Of a DNA stretch of 64,000 bases, positions 1 to 9,104 are shown in pieces (positions within the stretch are counted from its first letter, which is position 1; each line of letters starts with the position of its first letter). Made by a program: the position numbers and the translations under genes. Origin of the DNA: Niveibacterium sp. 24ML (GTDB lineage Bacteria > Pseudomonadota > Gammaproteobacteria > Burkholderiales > Rhodocyclaceae). The notes under the pieces were generated by a model. That model ran no database searches. It was not told where the DNA came from and saw nothing but the letters and a program-made list of their open reading frames with translations. The DNA lies in contig NZ_JAPFHA010000012.1 in assembly GCF_026586805.1 (NCBI RefSeq), positions 62,001 through 126,000 of the forward strand. Direction: 5' to 3'.

Positions 1-1922
1 GCGACCAGCCGGCTCTCGTTCGCCAGCACCAGCCACCAGGCGGCCACCGCAGTAAGCAGGAAGATCCCGGCGAACACCTTCCAGAAAAGGGGGGCAAGGT
101 CAGCCGAGGCCGGCCCGCCGGGGTGCAGCAATTCCTGCGCGTAGAGCAACCAGAGCATGGCGCCGAACACGCAGACCATGCCGCCGAGCACCAACGCAAA
201 TTGCCCCACGCGCCGCGCCATCGGCAGCGACACCCGATGCGGCCACCAGCCCGCCAGCAGATCGGCCAGTTGCTCGTGCGCGCGCGATCCGGTCTTGCAG
301 CGGTCGCCGCAGCGGGCGTCCAGCGTGCAGCACAGCGAGCAGATCGCGCCGCCGTAGGCCGGGCAATGCGCCATGTCGTCCGCTTCGAACTTGTTGCGGC
401 AGACCGCGCAGCGCAACACCCGGTGACGCGGCCCGAAGTCCACCGGCGCACGCGCAATCGTGTAACGCTGCCGCGTGAGCAGCGAGATCAGTGGCGCCGC
501 CAGCAGCGACACCAGCAAGGCGATGCCGGTGGATGCCGGGCGCCAGCCCTCACCGAACAAGCCCACGTAGGCCGCGACCGAGAGCACCGATGCGATCAGC
601 ATCGCCCCGAAGCCCGAGGGGTTGATGTCATACAGGTAGGCGCGGCGAAACTCGATGTTGCGGGGCGACAGGCCCAGCGGCTTGCTGATCACCAGATCGG
701 CCACCACCGCCCCGACCCAGGCCACCGCAAGGTGCGCGTAGAGGCCGAGTACCCGTTCGATCGCCTCGAACACGCCCATCACCATCAGCAGCACCGCGAT
801 CAGCACGTTGAAGGCCAGCCACACCACACGCCCCGGATGGCTGTGCGTCAGCCGTGCAAAGAAGTTGGACCAGGCGAGCGACCCGGCGTAGGCGTTGGTG
901 ATGTTGATCTTCAACTGCGACACGATGACGAACACGCCCGCAAGGAAGATTGCACCACCGTGATCGCCGACCACCTCGCGGAAGCCGGCCAGGTACATCT
1001 GCATGGGTTCGAGCGCGCGCGACAAGGGCAATTCATGCTGCAAGACCAGGAAGGCGAGGAAGGCGCCGCCGACCATCTTGGCTGCGCCCATCAGGATCCA
1101 GCCCGGCCCGGCAATGATCACCGCCAGCCACCAGCGCGCCTTGCGGCCAGGCGTGGGCTCGGGCATGAAGCGCAGGAAGTCGACCTGTTCGCCGACCTGC
1201 GCGATCAGGGATGCGGCCACCGTGGCCGCCGCGCCGAAGGCGGCCCATGAAAATTCATCGCTGCCGGCGCTGCTGCCGTTGAGCGAGCTGAAGGCGACGA
1301 AGGCCTCCGGGTTCTTGATCGCCACCGCGATGAAAGGCAGCACCAGCAGCACCAGCCACACCGGCTGGGTCCACATCTGCAGGCGACTGATCAGGGTGAC
1401 GCCGTGGGTCACCAGCGGCACCACGATCAAGGCACTGAGCAGGTAGCCCAGCCAGCGAGGCATGTCGAACCATAGCTCGAAGGCCTGCGCCATGATCGCC
1501 GCTTCGATGGCGAAGAAGATGAAGGTAAAGCTGGCGTAGATCAGCGAGGTGATCGTCGAGCCGAGATAGCCAAAGCCCGCGCCGCGCGCCAGCAGATCCA
1601 TGTCGAGCCCGTGGCGCGCCGCGCGATACGCGATCGGCAGGCCGGTGAGGAAGATCACCAGGCTGACCACGGCAATCGCCCACATCGCGTTGGTGAAGCC
1701 GTAGCTCAGGGTGATGGCTGCACCAATCGCTTCCAGCGCGAGGAAGGACACTGCACCAAAAGCGGTATTCGCGACGCGGAACTCGCTCCATTTGCGGAAG
1801 CTGCGCGGCGTGAAACGCAGCGCGTAATCCTCCAGCGTTTCGTCCGACACCCAGCGGTTGTAGTCCCGCCGCACCTTCATGATGCGCTGTACCGGTTGCG
1901 GTCTGGCGACTTCCTGGTCCAC
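1..1922 (-). CDS. NCS1-type permease domain of a putative membrane sensor histidine kinase (partial, C-terminus beyond left edge)
   Basis: Reading leftward from a GTG at 1922, preceded by AGAAGG seven bases upstream, one frame stays open to the window edge (about 640 residues). Residues from about 45 to 450 are a multi-span permease of the cytosine/purine/allantoin NCS1 family. After it comes a cysteine-rich segment (CAVC, then CSLCC, CGDRC), then two more membrane spans (VLGGMVCVFGAMLWLLY and FLLTAVAAWWLVLA) ending in ANESRLV at the edge. A plain NCS1 carrier is about 450-500 residues and lacks this tail. Known proteins with this layout continue into a histidine kinase, so I infer a transporter-derived sensor kinase. 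The kinase part is not visible here. It is divergent from the amide/urea operon, which suggests that it senses that operon's substrate. An ATG at 1880 is an alternative start. Confidence 0.75.
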   Translation of the reverse strand, partial: MDQEVARPQPVQRIMKVRRDYNRWVSDETLEDYALRFTPRSFRKWSEFRVANTAFGAVSFLALEAIGAAITLSYGFTNAMWAIAVVSLVIFLTGLPIAYRAARHGLDMDLLARGAGFGYLGSTITSLIYASFTFIFFAIEAAIMAQAFELWFDMPRWLGYLLSALIVVPLVTHGVTLISRLQMWTQPVWLVLLVLPFIAVAIKNPEAFVAFSSLNGSSAGSDEFSWAAFGAAATVAASLIAQVGEQVDFLRFMPEPTPGRKARWWLAVIIAGPGWILMGAAKMVGGAFLAFLVLQHELPLSRALEPMQMYLAGFREVVGDHGGAIFLAGVFVIVSQLKINITNAYAGSLAWSNFFARLTHSHPGRVVWLAFNVLIAVLLMVMGVFEAIERVLGLYAHLAVAWVGAVVADLVISKPLGLSPRNIEFRRAYLYDINPSGFGAMLIASVLSVAAYVGLFGEGWRPASTGIALLVSLLAAPLISLLTRQRYTIARAPVDFGPRHRVLRCAVCRNKFEADDMAHCPAYGGAICSLCCTLDARCGDRCKTGSRAHEQLADLLAGWWPHRVSLPMARRVGQFALVLGGMVCVFGAMLWLLYAQELLHPGGPASADLAPLFWKVFAGIFLLTAVAAWWLVLANESRLV

Positions 1923-2191
1923 CCGTAATCCTTCTGAAACGCGCCTGTTAACGCCTTTGTTCACGCCGGAAGCACGCAAGCGGCGTGCCCGATTGCGTGC
2001 AGTCTGTGGTGCCGATTCTGGTGTGCGCAGTGCGTACGCGCAGTACGTCAAATGACTTATTTCGCGTACCCGGCACTGATCCCAAAGTGCGCTCCAACAA
2101 CGCAGCAAACCACGACCGCCACGGCGGCCAGTGCGGAACAAGAAACCCGGCTGCGTTGCTTTGAAGCCCGCGTTCATCAGGAGAGACCATC
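1923..2191. promoter_or_regulatory. Divergent intergenic region between sensor gene and urt/fmd operon
   Basis: This 269-bp spacer must hold promoters for both the leftward sensor gene and the rightward transporter operon. It contains an imperfect 13-bp tandem repeat at 2025-2050 (GCGCAGTGCGTAC then GCGCAGTACGTCA, 10 of 13 identical) overlapping the 8-bp palindrome GCGTACGC at 2032-2039. This is the only operator-like structure I see. I found no convincing sigma-54 or sigma-70 hexamers. The urtA ribosome site AGGAGA lies just before 2192. Confidence 0.4.
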
Positions 2192-3451
2192 ATGCGTGAC
2201 CACGCTTCGCCCAAGCCCCGATCCACCCTTCGCCGCCATCTCATGCAGGGCCTCGTCGCCCTGCCGCTGATCGGGCTGTCTGCAATCGGCCAGGCAGCGC
2301 CGCCCGCCACCGCCGTGGTCAACACGACCAAACTGGCGGTCACCGATACCGAAGTCACCGTCGGCCAGTTGCACTCGGCCACCGGCACCATGGCGATCTC
2401 GGAGACCGGCTCGATCCAGGCCGAACAACTTGCGATCGACCAGATCAACGCGATGGGCGGCGTGCTCGGCCGCAAGATCAAGGTGATCAAGGAAGACGGC
2501 GCCTCCGACTGGCCGACCTTCGCCGAGAAGTCGAAGAAGCTGCTGATCAACGACCGCGTTGCGGCGGTGTTCGGCTGCTGGACATCGGCCTCGCGCAAGG
2601 CGGTGCTGCCGATCTTCGAGAAGGAAAACGGGATGCTCTACTACCCCACCTTCTACGAGGGCCTGGAGCAATCCAAGAACGTGATCTACACCGGCCAGGA
2701 AGCGACCCAGCAAATCCTCTGGGGCCTCGACTGGGTGGCCAAGGAGAAGAAGGCCAAGACCTACTTCCTCGTGGGTTCGGACTACATCTGGCCGCGTACC
2801 TCGATGAAGATCGCGCGCAAGCACATCGAGTCGGTCGCCAAGCTGGGCAAGGTGGTCGGTGAGGAGTACTACCCGCTCGGCCACACCAACTTCAACTCGC
2901 TGATCAACAAGATCAAGGTTGCCAAGCCGGATGTGATCTTCATTGCCGTGGTGGGCGGCTCGAACGTGTCCTTCTACAAGCAGCTCAAGGCGGCGGGCGT
3001 GACGGCGGCAAAGCAGACCCTGCTGACGATCTCGGTCACCGAAGACGAAGTGCTGGGCATCGGTGGCGAGAACATGGCCGGCTTCTACGCCTCGATGAAG
3101 TACTTCCAGTCGCTCGACAACGCCAACAACAAAGCCTTCGTGCAGGCCTTCAAGGCCAAGTACGGCGCCAAGGCAGTGATCGGTGACGTGACGCAAGCGG
3201 CCTACCTGGGCCCGTGGCTGTGGAAAGCCGCCGTCGAAAAAGCCGGCAGCTTCGATGTCGACAAGGTTGCCGCCGCCTCGGTGGGTATCGAGTTCAAGGG
3301 CGCGCCTGAGGGCTACGTGAAGGTGCATCCGAACCACCACCTGTGGAGCAAGACGCGCATCGGCCAGGCGCAGGCCGACGGCCAGTTCAAGGTGGTTGCC
3401 GAATCGCCCGAGCTGATCGAGCCGAATCCCTTCCCCAAGGGCTACCAGTAA
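2192..3451 (+). CDS. urtA: Urea/short-chain-amide ABC transporter substrate-binding protein
   Basis: A 419-residue periplasmic binding protein of the UrtA/AmiC/FmdD type (type 1 periplasmic binding fold). A signal peptide is visible: basic MRDH...RRH, hydrophobic core LVALPLIGLSAIG, likely cleavage after GQA. The mature start and the segments VFGCWTSASRKAVLPI, GLEQSKNVIYTGQEATQQ and VGSDYIWPRTSMKI are typical of UrtA. The start at 2192 has a good AGGAGA site. It is the first gene of a six- to seven-gene operon that ends in formamidase. The cargo may therefore be formamide or another short amide, as in the Methylophilus fmd system, rather than urea. Sequence alone does not separate the two. 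Confidence 0.9.
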   Translation: MRDHASPKPRSTLRRHLMQGLVALPLIGLSAIGQAAPPATAVVNTTKLAVTDTEVTVGQLHSATGTMAISETGSIQAEQLAIDQINAMGGVLGRKIKVIKEDGASDWPTFAEKSKKLLINDRVAAVFGCWTSASRKAVLPIFEKENGMLYYPTFYEGLEQSKNVIYTGQEATQQILWGLDWVAKEKKAKTYFLVGSDYIWPRTSMKIARKHIESVAKLGKVVGEEYYPLGHTNFNSLINKIKVAKPDVIFIAVVGGSNVSFYKQLKAAGVTAAKQTLLTISVTEDEVLGIGGENMAGFYASMKYFQSLDNANNKAFVQAFKAKYGAKAVIGDVTQAAYLGPWLWKAAVEKAGSFDVDKVAAASVGIEFKGAPEGYVKVHPNHHLWSKTRIGQAQADGQFKVVAESPELIEPNPFPKGYQ

Positions 3452-3460
3452 CAGCCTGAC

Positions 3461-3494
3461 CCGTCACCCCGTGCCACGGCGCGCGGGGTGACGG
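3461..3494 (+). terminator. Intercistronic stem-loop after urtA
   Basis: A perfect 11-bp inverted repeat, CCGTCACCCCG (3461-3471) and CGGGGTGACGG (3484-3494), with a 12-base loop and no T-run. Hairpins behind binding-protein genes often protect the upstream mRNA or partly terminate transcription, which gives more binding protein than permease. That role is inferred here. Confidence 0.6.
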
Positions 3495-3547
3495 CCGCCG
3501 CGCGAACACGCAAACGCACTTCACTCTGTACTTGGGAGGTAAGCACC

Positions 3548-4462
3548 ATGGCATTCGCCGACATGCTCAACATCGGGATGATGCAAGGCTTCGCAGGGCT
3601 TAGCCTGTTCGCGGTGCTGCTGCTGATGGGCCTTGGCCTGGCGATCATCTTTGGCCAGATGGGGGTGATCAACATGGCGCATGGCGAGTTCATGACGCTG
3701 GGCGCCTACACCATCTTCCTGTTCTCCACGCTCGCCGAGAGCTTCTTCCCGCAATTCACCCAAAGTTACTTTCTGGTCGCCATCGTCGCGGCCTTCTTTG
3801 TCGCCTTTCTCGCGGGCTGGTGCGTCGAGTGGGCCTTGATCCGCCACCTCTACAAGCGCCCGCTCGATACGCTGCTGGCCACCTGGGGCGTATCGCTCGG
3901 CATGCAGCAGTGCTTTCGCAGCTTCATCGGCCCCAAGGAAGTCAGCCCCACCCTGCCGGACTGGCTGATGGGCTCGTGGTCGCCGCATGAGGGGCTCGAC
4001 ATCCCGATCAACGGCCTCTTCGTGATGGCCCTGACGCTTGTTGTCACCGGCGGCGTACTGCTGGCGCTCTACAAGTCGCGCTGGGGGCTGCGCGTGCGCG
4101 CCACAGTTGCCAACCGCCCGATGGCCAACGCGATCGGCATCAACACCAAGAAGACCGACCGCATGACCTACGCCATCGGCTGCGGCATCGCCGGCGTTGC
4201 GGGCGCGGCCTTCACCACGATCGGCTCGACCGGCCCCACCAGCGGCTCGCTCTACATCGTCGATGCCTTCCTGGTGGTGACCTTCGGCGGCGCCGCCAGC
4301 CTGCTTGGCACTGTGGCCTCGGCCTTCGGCATCGCGCAGATGCAATCGATCAGCGAGTTCTTCATGACCGGCTCGATGGCCAAGGTGCTCACGCTGATGA
4401 CCATCGTGGTGATCCTGATGATGCGGCCGCAGGGGCTGTTTGCCTCAAAGATCCGCCACTGA
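3548..4462 (+). CDS. urtB: Urea/amide ABC transporter permease, LivH type
   Basis: A 304-residue inner-membrane permease of the branched-chain amino acid/urea ABC class. I chose the ATG at 3548 because TTGGGAGGTAAG precedes it directly and the protein then begins with MAFADMLNIG. The frame is open further upstream (to 3488), but that stretch is not permease-like. Family signatures include IFGQMGVINMAHGEFMTLGA near the N-terminus and the EAA-like segment TYAIGCGIAGVAGAAF late in the protein. About eight hydrophobic segments are evident. It should pair with UrtC to form the channel for the substrate delivered by UrtA. Confidence 0.9.
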   Translation: MAFADMLNIGMMQGFAGLSLFAVLLLMGLGLAIIFGQMGVINMAHGEFMTLGAYTIFLFSTLAESFFPQFTQSYFLVAIVAAFFVAFLAGWCVEWALIRHLYKRPLDTLLATWGVSLGMQQCFRSFIGPKEVSPTLPDWLMGSWSPHEGLDIPINGLFVMALTLVVTGGVLLALYKSRWGLRVRATVANRPMANAIGINTKKTDRMTYAIGCGIAGVAGAAFTTIGSTGPTSGSLYIVDAFLVVTFGGAASLLGTVASAFGIAQMQSISEFFMTGSMAKVLTLMTIVVILMMRPQGLFASKIRH

Positions 4463-4522
4463 GCGCTGCCCCATGAACCCGCCCGGCGCCCGACCTGCAC
4501 CGCATTACCGGAGAGACGCATC

Positions 4523-5713
4523 ATGAACAAGATCAAGGCATTCATCGATCAACGTGGCCTCGGCAGCTTCCTCATCCTCGCCGCCCTGATCCTGGTGGTG
4601 TTCCCGCTGGCGATGGACATCTTCCGCCTCAACCTCGTCGGCAAGTACCTCACCTACGGCTTCGTCGCGATCGGCCTGGTGATGTGCTGGGGCTACGGCG
4701 GCGTGCTGAGCCTGGGCCAGGGGGTGTTCTTCGGCCTCGGCGGCTACGCGATGGCGATGTTCCTCAAGCTCGAAGCGTCCGACCCGATCAGCACCAAGAT
4801 CCAGTCCACACCGGGCATCCCGGACTTCATGGACTGGAACCAGCTGACCGCGCTGCCGCTGTGGTGGGAACCGTTCAAGTACCTGCCCTTTGCGCTGGTC
4901 GCGGTGCTGCTGGTGCCCACGCTGCTGGCCTTCGTGATCAGCTTCGCGATGTTCAAGCGCCGCGTCGGCGGGGTGTATTTCGCGATCATCACGCAGGCGG
5001 TTGCGCTGATCATGACCGTGCTGATCATCGGCCAGCAGGGCTACACCGGCGGGGTGAACGGCATCACCGATCTGAAGACCCTGCTCGGCTGGGATATCCG
5101 CACCAACAGCGCCAAGTACATCCTCTACTTCGCCAACGCCTTGCTGCTGCTCGGCTGCATCTACTTCTGCCTGTGGGTGCAGAAAAGCAAGTTGGGCACC
5201 TTGCTGCTTGCGATGCGCGACAAGGAAGACCGGGTGCGCTTCTCCGGCTACGACGTGTCGATGTTCAAGGTGTTCGCCTTCTGCCTCGCGGCGATGCTCT
5301 CGGCAATTGGCGGCGCGATGTTCACGCTGCAGGTCGGCTTCATGTCACCGAGCTTCGTCGGCATCGTGCCGAGTATCGAGATGGTGATCTTTGCCGCGGT
5401 GGGTGGGCGCATGTCGCTGATCGGCGCGGTGTACGGCGCCTTGCTGGTGAACTTCGGCAAGACCTACTTTTCCGAGAGCTTCCCCGACCTCTGGCTCTTC
5501 CTCATGGCGAGCCTGTTCATCGGCGTGGTGATGGCTTTCCCGAACGGACTCGCGGGGGTCTACACCAGCCACGTCAAGCCCTGGCTTGCGCGCCGCAAAG
5601 CCACGCAAGCCAAGTCGCAGGCGCTTGCGGTGCCGCCGGCAGACAACCCGCCGCCGGCCAGCCCCCCGCCTGCCAAAGAGGCTGAAGTCCCCGGCCTGAT
5701 CCGCGCCACTTGA
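4523..5713 (+). CDS. urtC: Urea/amide ABC transporter permease, LivM type
   Basis: A 396-residue inner-membrane permease, the partner of UrtB. The start at 4523 follows CCGGAGAGACGCATC. Typical LivM/UrtC features include YGGVLSLGQGVFFGLGGYAM near residue 60 and KVFAFCLAAMLSAIGGAMF around residue 250. The C-terminal 40 residues form a proline- and alanine-rich tail (PPADNPPPASPPPAKEA) that looks disordered and is longer than needed for transport. The gene lies 60 bp after urtB and 43 bp before urtD. Confidence 0.9.
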   Translation: MNKIKAFIDQRGLGSFLILAALILVVFPLAMDIFRLNLVGKYLTYGFVAIGLVMCWGYGGVLSLGQGVFFGLGGYAMAMFLKLEASDPISTKIQSTPGIPDFMDWNQLTALPLWWEPFKYLPFALVAVLLVPTLLAFVISFAMFKRRVGGVYFAIITQAVALIMTVLIIGQQGYTGGVNGITDLKTLLGWDIRTNSAKYILYFANALLLLGCIYFCLWVQKSKLGTLLLAMRDKEDRVRFSGYDVSMFKVFAFCLAAMLSAIGGAMFTLQVGFMSPSFVGIVPSIEMVIFAAVGGRMSLIGAVYGALLVNFGKTYFSESFPDLWLFLMASLFIGVVMAFPNGLAGVYTSHVKPWLARRKATQAKSQALAVPPADNPPPASPPPAKEAEVPGLIRAT

Positions 5714-5756
5714 TCGCTTGCCTGATCGCATTCCTGCTCGTTGAAGGGAGTCTCAC

Positions 5757-6500
<744 letters not shown>

Positions 6501-6531
6501 GCGTGGTGATGACCCTGCAAGCGCTTTACCG

Positions 6532-6640
6532 CGAAGGCGCGAAGGCGACGCGAAGTGCCACGAAGAAGGACTTGGGCGCCTCGTCTTGTCTGTTGCATCG
6601 GCTTTGCTTTGCGGCCCTTCGCGCGCCCTTCGCGCCTTCG
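6532..6640. repeat. Intergenic inverted repeat built of GCGAAGG units
   Basis: Two 24-base arms face each other in the urtD-urtE gap: 6532-6555 and the complement of 6617-6640, identical at 21 of 24 positions. Both arms are made of GCGAAGG-type units (CGAAGGCGCGAAGG...CGCGAAG). They enclose a 61-base interior. The structure lies wholly between the two ATPase genes. It looks like a dispersed REP-type palindromic element rather than a gene, and in RNA it would form a long hairpin within the operon. Confidence 0.65.
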
Positions 6641-6671
6641 TGGTCAATCTTCAGATCCAAGGAGTAGTGCA

Positions 6672-7361
6672 ATGCTCAACGTATCCGATCTCGTCGTGTG
6701 TTACGGCCAGAGCGAAGCCCTGCATGGGATCTCGTTCGAAGCCAACAAGAACGAAACCGTGGCGATCATGGGCCGCAACGGCATGGGCAAGACCACGCTG
6801 TTCAAATCGCTGATGGGCGTGCTGCCCACCCGCAGCGGCTCGATCCAGGTGGCCGGCAAAGAAGTCTCGAAAGACGAGAGCTATCGCCGCGTCGCCAAGG
6901 GCATCGCCTATGTGCCGCAAGGCCGGATGATTTTCCCCACCTTGTCGGTCGAAGAAAACATCCAGACCGGGCTGGAGAACGCCGCCGTCAAGAAAGTGCC
7001 GGACGAGATCTACGCGCTCTTCCCGGTGCTGTGGGAAATGCGCCGCCGCAAGGGCGGCAACCTCTCGGGCGGCCAGCAGCAACAGCTGGCGATCGCACGC
7101 GCGCTGGTCACCGATCCGAAGGTACTGCTGCTCGACGAACCGACCGAGGGCATCCAGCCTTCGATCATCAAGGACATCGCCAAGGCGCTCAACGAGATCC
7201 GCAAGATGCGCGAGATCACGATCGTCGTCTCGGAGCAGGTGCTCAGCTTTGCGATGGATGTGGCCGACCGCCTCTTCGTCATCGAAGGCGGGCGCCTGGT
7301 TCACGAGAGCCCGCGCGCCAGCACCGACGTTGCCCACATCAAGCAGTTCCTGTCGGTGTAG
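6672..7361 (+). CDS. urtE: Urea/amide ABC transporter ATPase, LivF type
   Basis: A 229-residue ATPase. Walker A is GRNGMGKTT, the signature is LSGGQQQQLAIARAL, Walker B is VLLLDEPTEGIQPS and the Q-loop region is YVPQGRMIFP. MGRNGMGKTTLFKSLMGVLP and TEGIQPSIIKDI are characteristic of UrtE. The frame is open upstream to 6555, but that stretch is the intergenic repeat. I start at the ATG at 6672, which has AAGGAG ten bases before it. The gene lies 89 bp before fmdA. That gap holds a small perfect palindrome, CGGGGGC-G-GCCCCCG, at 7406-7420. Confidence 0.9.
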   Translation: MLNVSDLVVCYGQSEALHGISFEANKNETVAIMGRNGMGKTTLFKSLMGVLPTRSGSIQVAGKEVSKDESYRRVAKGIAYVPQGRMIFPTLSVEENIQTGLENAAVKKVPDEIYALFPVLWEMRRRKGGNLSGGQQQQLAIARALVTDPKVLLLDEPTEGIQPSIIKDIAKALNEIRKMREITIVVSEQVLSFAMDVADRLFVIEGGRLVHESPRASTDVAHIKQFLSV

Positions 7362-7450
7362 CCAGCAGGGCTGCGCAGTCAATCCAGCGTTTTCATCGGG
7401 AGTTCCGGGGGCGGCCCCCGCGCCGCGCCCGCTTATCAAGGAGGTGTGCC

Positions 7451-8680
7451 ATGCCTGAAACACTCATCAAAGTCGACCTGAAGCAGTCGCCCTACGAGAA
7501 CGAGAACATCCACAACCGCTGGCATCCGGATATCCCGATGGCCTGCTGGGTCAAGCCCGGAGACGACTTCGTGCTGGAGACCTACGACTGGACTGGCGGC
7601 TACATCCAGAACAACGACAGCGCGGACGACGTGCGCGACGTCGATCTTTCCACGGTGCACTTCCTCTCGGGGCCCGTTGGTGTTCACGGCGCCGAGCCGG
7701 GCGACCTGCTGGTGGTCGAGCTGCTCGACATCGGCGCCAAGCAGGACAGCCTGTGGGGCTTCAACGGCTTCTTCTCGAAGAACAACGGTGGCGGCTTCCT
7801 TGTTGATCACTTTCCGCAGGCGCAGAAGTCGATCTGGGACATCGAGGGCATGTTCACCAAGAGCCGCCATGTGCCCGGCGTGCGCTACGCGGGCCTGATC
7901 CACCCCGGCCTGATCGGCTGCCTGCCTGATCCGAAGATGCTGGAAACCTGGAACACGCGCGAAGTGGACTTCATTGCCACCCAGCCCGATCGCGTGCCGC
8001 CGCTCGCCAACCCGCCGTTCGCCAAGACGGCGCACGCCGGCAAGGCCAAGGGCGAGGTCGCTGCGAAGATTGCCGCCGAAGGCGCCCGCACCGTGCCGCC
8101 GCGCGAACACGGCGGCAACTGCGACATCAAGGATCTGTCGCGCGGCTCGAAGATCTTCTTCCCGGTCTACGTCGAAGGCGCTGGTCTCTCGGTCGGCGAT
8201 CTGCACTTCTCGCAGGGTGACGGCGAGATCAGCTTCTGCGGCGCGATCGAGATGGCCGGCTGGGTGCACATGAAGGTATCGCTGCTCAAGGGCGGCATGG
8301 CCAAGTACGGCATCAAGAACCCGATCTTCAAGCCCAGCCCGATCACGCCCAAGTACGACGACTACCTGATCTTCGAAGGCATCTCGGTGGACGAGTACGG
8401 CAAGCAGCACTACCTCGATGTGCACGTTGCCTATCGGCAGGCCTGCCTCAACGCGATCGAGTACCTCAAGAAGTTCGGCTACTCCGGCGCGCAGGCGTAC
8501 TCGATCCTCGGCACCGCGCCTTGCCAGGGCCACATCAGCGGCGTCGTCGACATCCCCAACGCCTGCGCCACGCTGTGGCTGCCGACCGACATCTTCGAGT
8601 TCGACATCAACCCGAGCGCTGCCGGGCCGGTGAAGTACCTCGATGGCTCGATCGACATGCCGATCTCGCCCGACCTGTAA
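7451..8680 (+). CDS. fmdA: Formamidase (acetamidase/formamidase family)
   Basis: A 409-residue cytoplasmic enzyme expected to hydrolyse formamide to formate and ammonia (EC 3.5.1.49). The N-terminus MPETLIKVDLKQSPYEN, the segment HNRWHPDIPMACWVKPGDDF and the metal-site region REHGGNCDIKDL with LHFSQGDGE are typical of FmdA from Methylophilus and relatives. Length matches the family (about 405-410). The start has a near-perfect AAGGAGG site. Lying last but one in a transporter operon, it supplies nitrogen from the imported amide. This is the best evidence that the importer carries amides rather than, or as well as, urea. Confidence 0.93.
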   Translation: MPETLIKVDLKQSPYENENIHNRWHPDIPMACWVKPGDDFVLETYDWTGGYIQNNDSADDVRDVDLSTVHFLSGPVGVHGAEPGDLLVVELLDIGAKQDSLWGFNGFFSKNNGGGFLVDHFPQAQKSIWDIEGMFTKSRHVPGVRYAGLIHPGLIGCLPDPKMLETWNTREVDFIATQPDRVPPLANPPFAKTAHAGKAKGEVAAKIAAEGARTVPPREHGGNCDIKDLSRGSKIFFPVYVEGAGLSVGDLHFSQGDGEISFCGAIEMAGWVHMKVSLLKGGMAKYGIKNPIFKPSPITPKYDDYLIFEGISVDEYGKQHYLDVHVAYRQACLNAIEYLKKFGYSGAQAYSILGTAPCQGHISGVVDIPNACATLWLPTDIFEFDINPSAAGPVKYLDGSIDMPISPDL

Positions 8681-8689
8681 GCGCATGAG

Positions 8690-8714
8690 GCCCTCTCCGC
8701 GCCGCGGAGAGGGC
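8690..8714. repeat. Palindromic hairpin between fmdA and fmdB
   Basis: A 12-bp perfect inverted repeat with a single central base: GCCCTCTCCGCG, C, CGCGGAGAGGGC. It starts ten bases after the fmdA stop codon and ends 26 bases before fmdB. There is no T-run, so it is more likely an mRNA-stabilising or REP-type element than a terminator. Confidence 0.6.
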
Positions 8715-8740
8715 AAGTCCCACGGATCAGGAGTTGTGCC

Positions 8741-9067
8741 ATGCCTCTCTACGACTACGAGTGCCCGGACTGCGGCGGTTTCGAGACCCTGCGCAGCATC
8801 GCCAGCCGCGACGCCCCCACCTTCTGCCCGCGCTGCGGCACGCGTGCCACACGGGTACAAACCCTGCCCGCACTTTCGCTGATGGACGGCAGCATCCGCA
8901 CCGCCCACGCCACCAACGAACGCGCGCGCCACGAACCCAAGCGTTCAAGCACGCATGTTCATGGGCCCGGCTGCGGTTGCGGAAGCGGTGTCAGCAAAAG
9001 CACCGTCAAAGCGGCCGACGGCAGCAAGACCTTTCCGAGCAAACGGCCATGGATGATCAGCCACTAG
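8741..9067 (+). CDS. fmdB: FmdB-family zinc-ribbon protein
   Basis: A 108-residue protein beginning MPLYDYECPDCGGFE, with the second knuckle CPRCG at about residues 28-32. Together they form the four-cysteine zinc ribbon of the FmdB/CxxC family. The C-terminal half contains HGPGCGCGSG and is low in complexity. In Methylophilus the linked fmdB is described as a regulator of formamidase expression, but the molecular function of the family is not established. TCAGGAG precedes the start. It is the last gene of the rightward operon and converges with an outer-membrane protein gene. Confidence 0.85.
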   Translation: MPLYDYECPDCGGFETLRSIASRDAPTFCPRCGTRATRVQTLPALSLMDGSIRTAHATNERARHEPKRSSTHVHGPGCGCGSGVSKSTVKAADGSKTFPSKRPWMISH

Positions 9068-9104
9068 CCGCACACAAGCAGCCGCCGCTGGCACTGGCGC
9101 TGGG

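Noticed and set aside
123-1250. Open frame of 375 codons on the plus strand
   Set aside because: It is antisense to the NCS1-type sensor gene; the product is rich in His, Gln and Arg with no domain, as expected of a shadow frame.
1923-2191. Sigma-54 promoter before the nitrogen-uptake operon
   Set aside because: The stretch CCGGCACTGATCCCAAAG looks like a -24 box, but the -12 TTGC is missing at the required spacing.
7436-8932. Open frame of 498 codons on the minus strand
   Set aside because: It is antisense to fmdA; composition is typical of a shadow.
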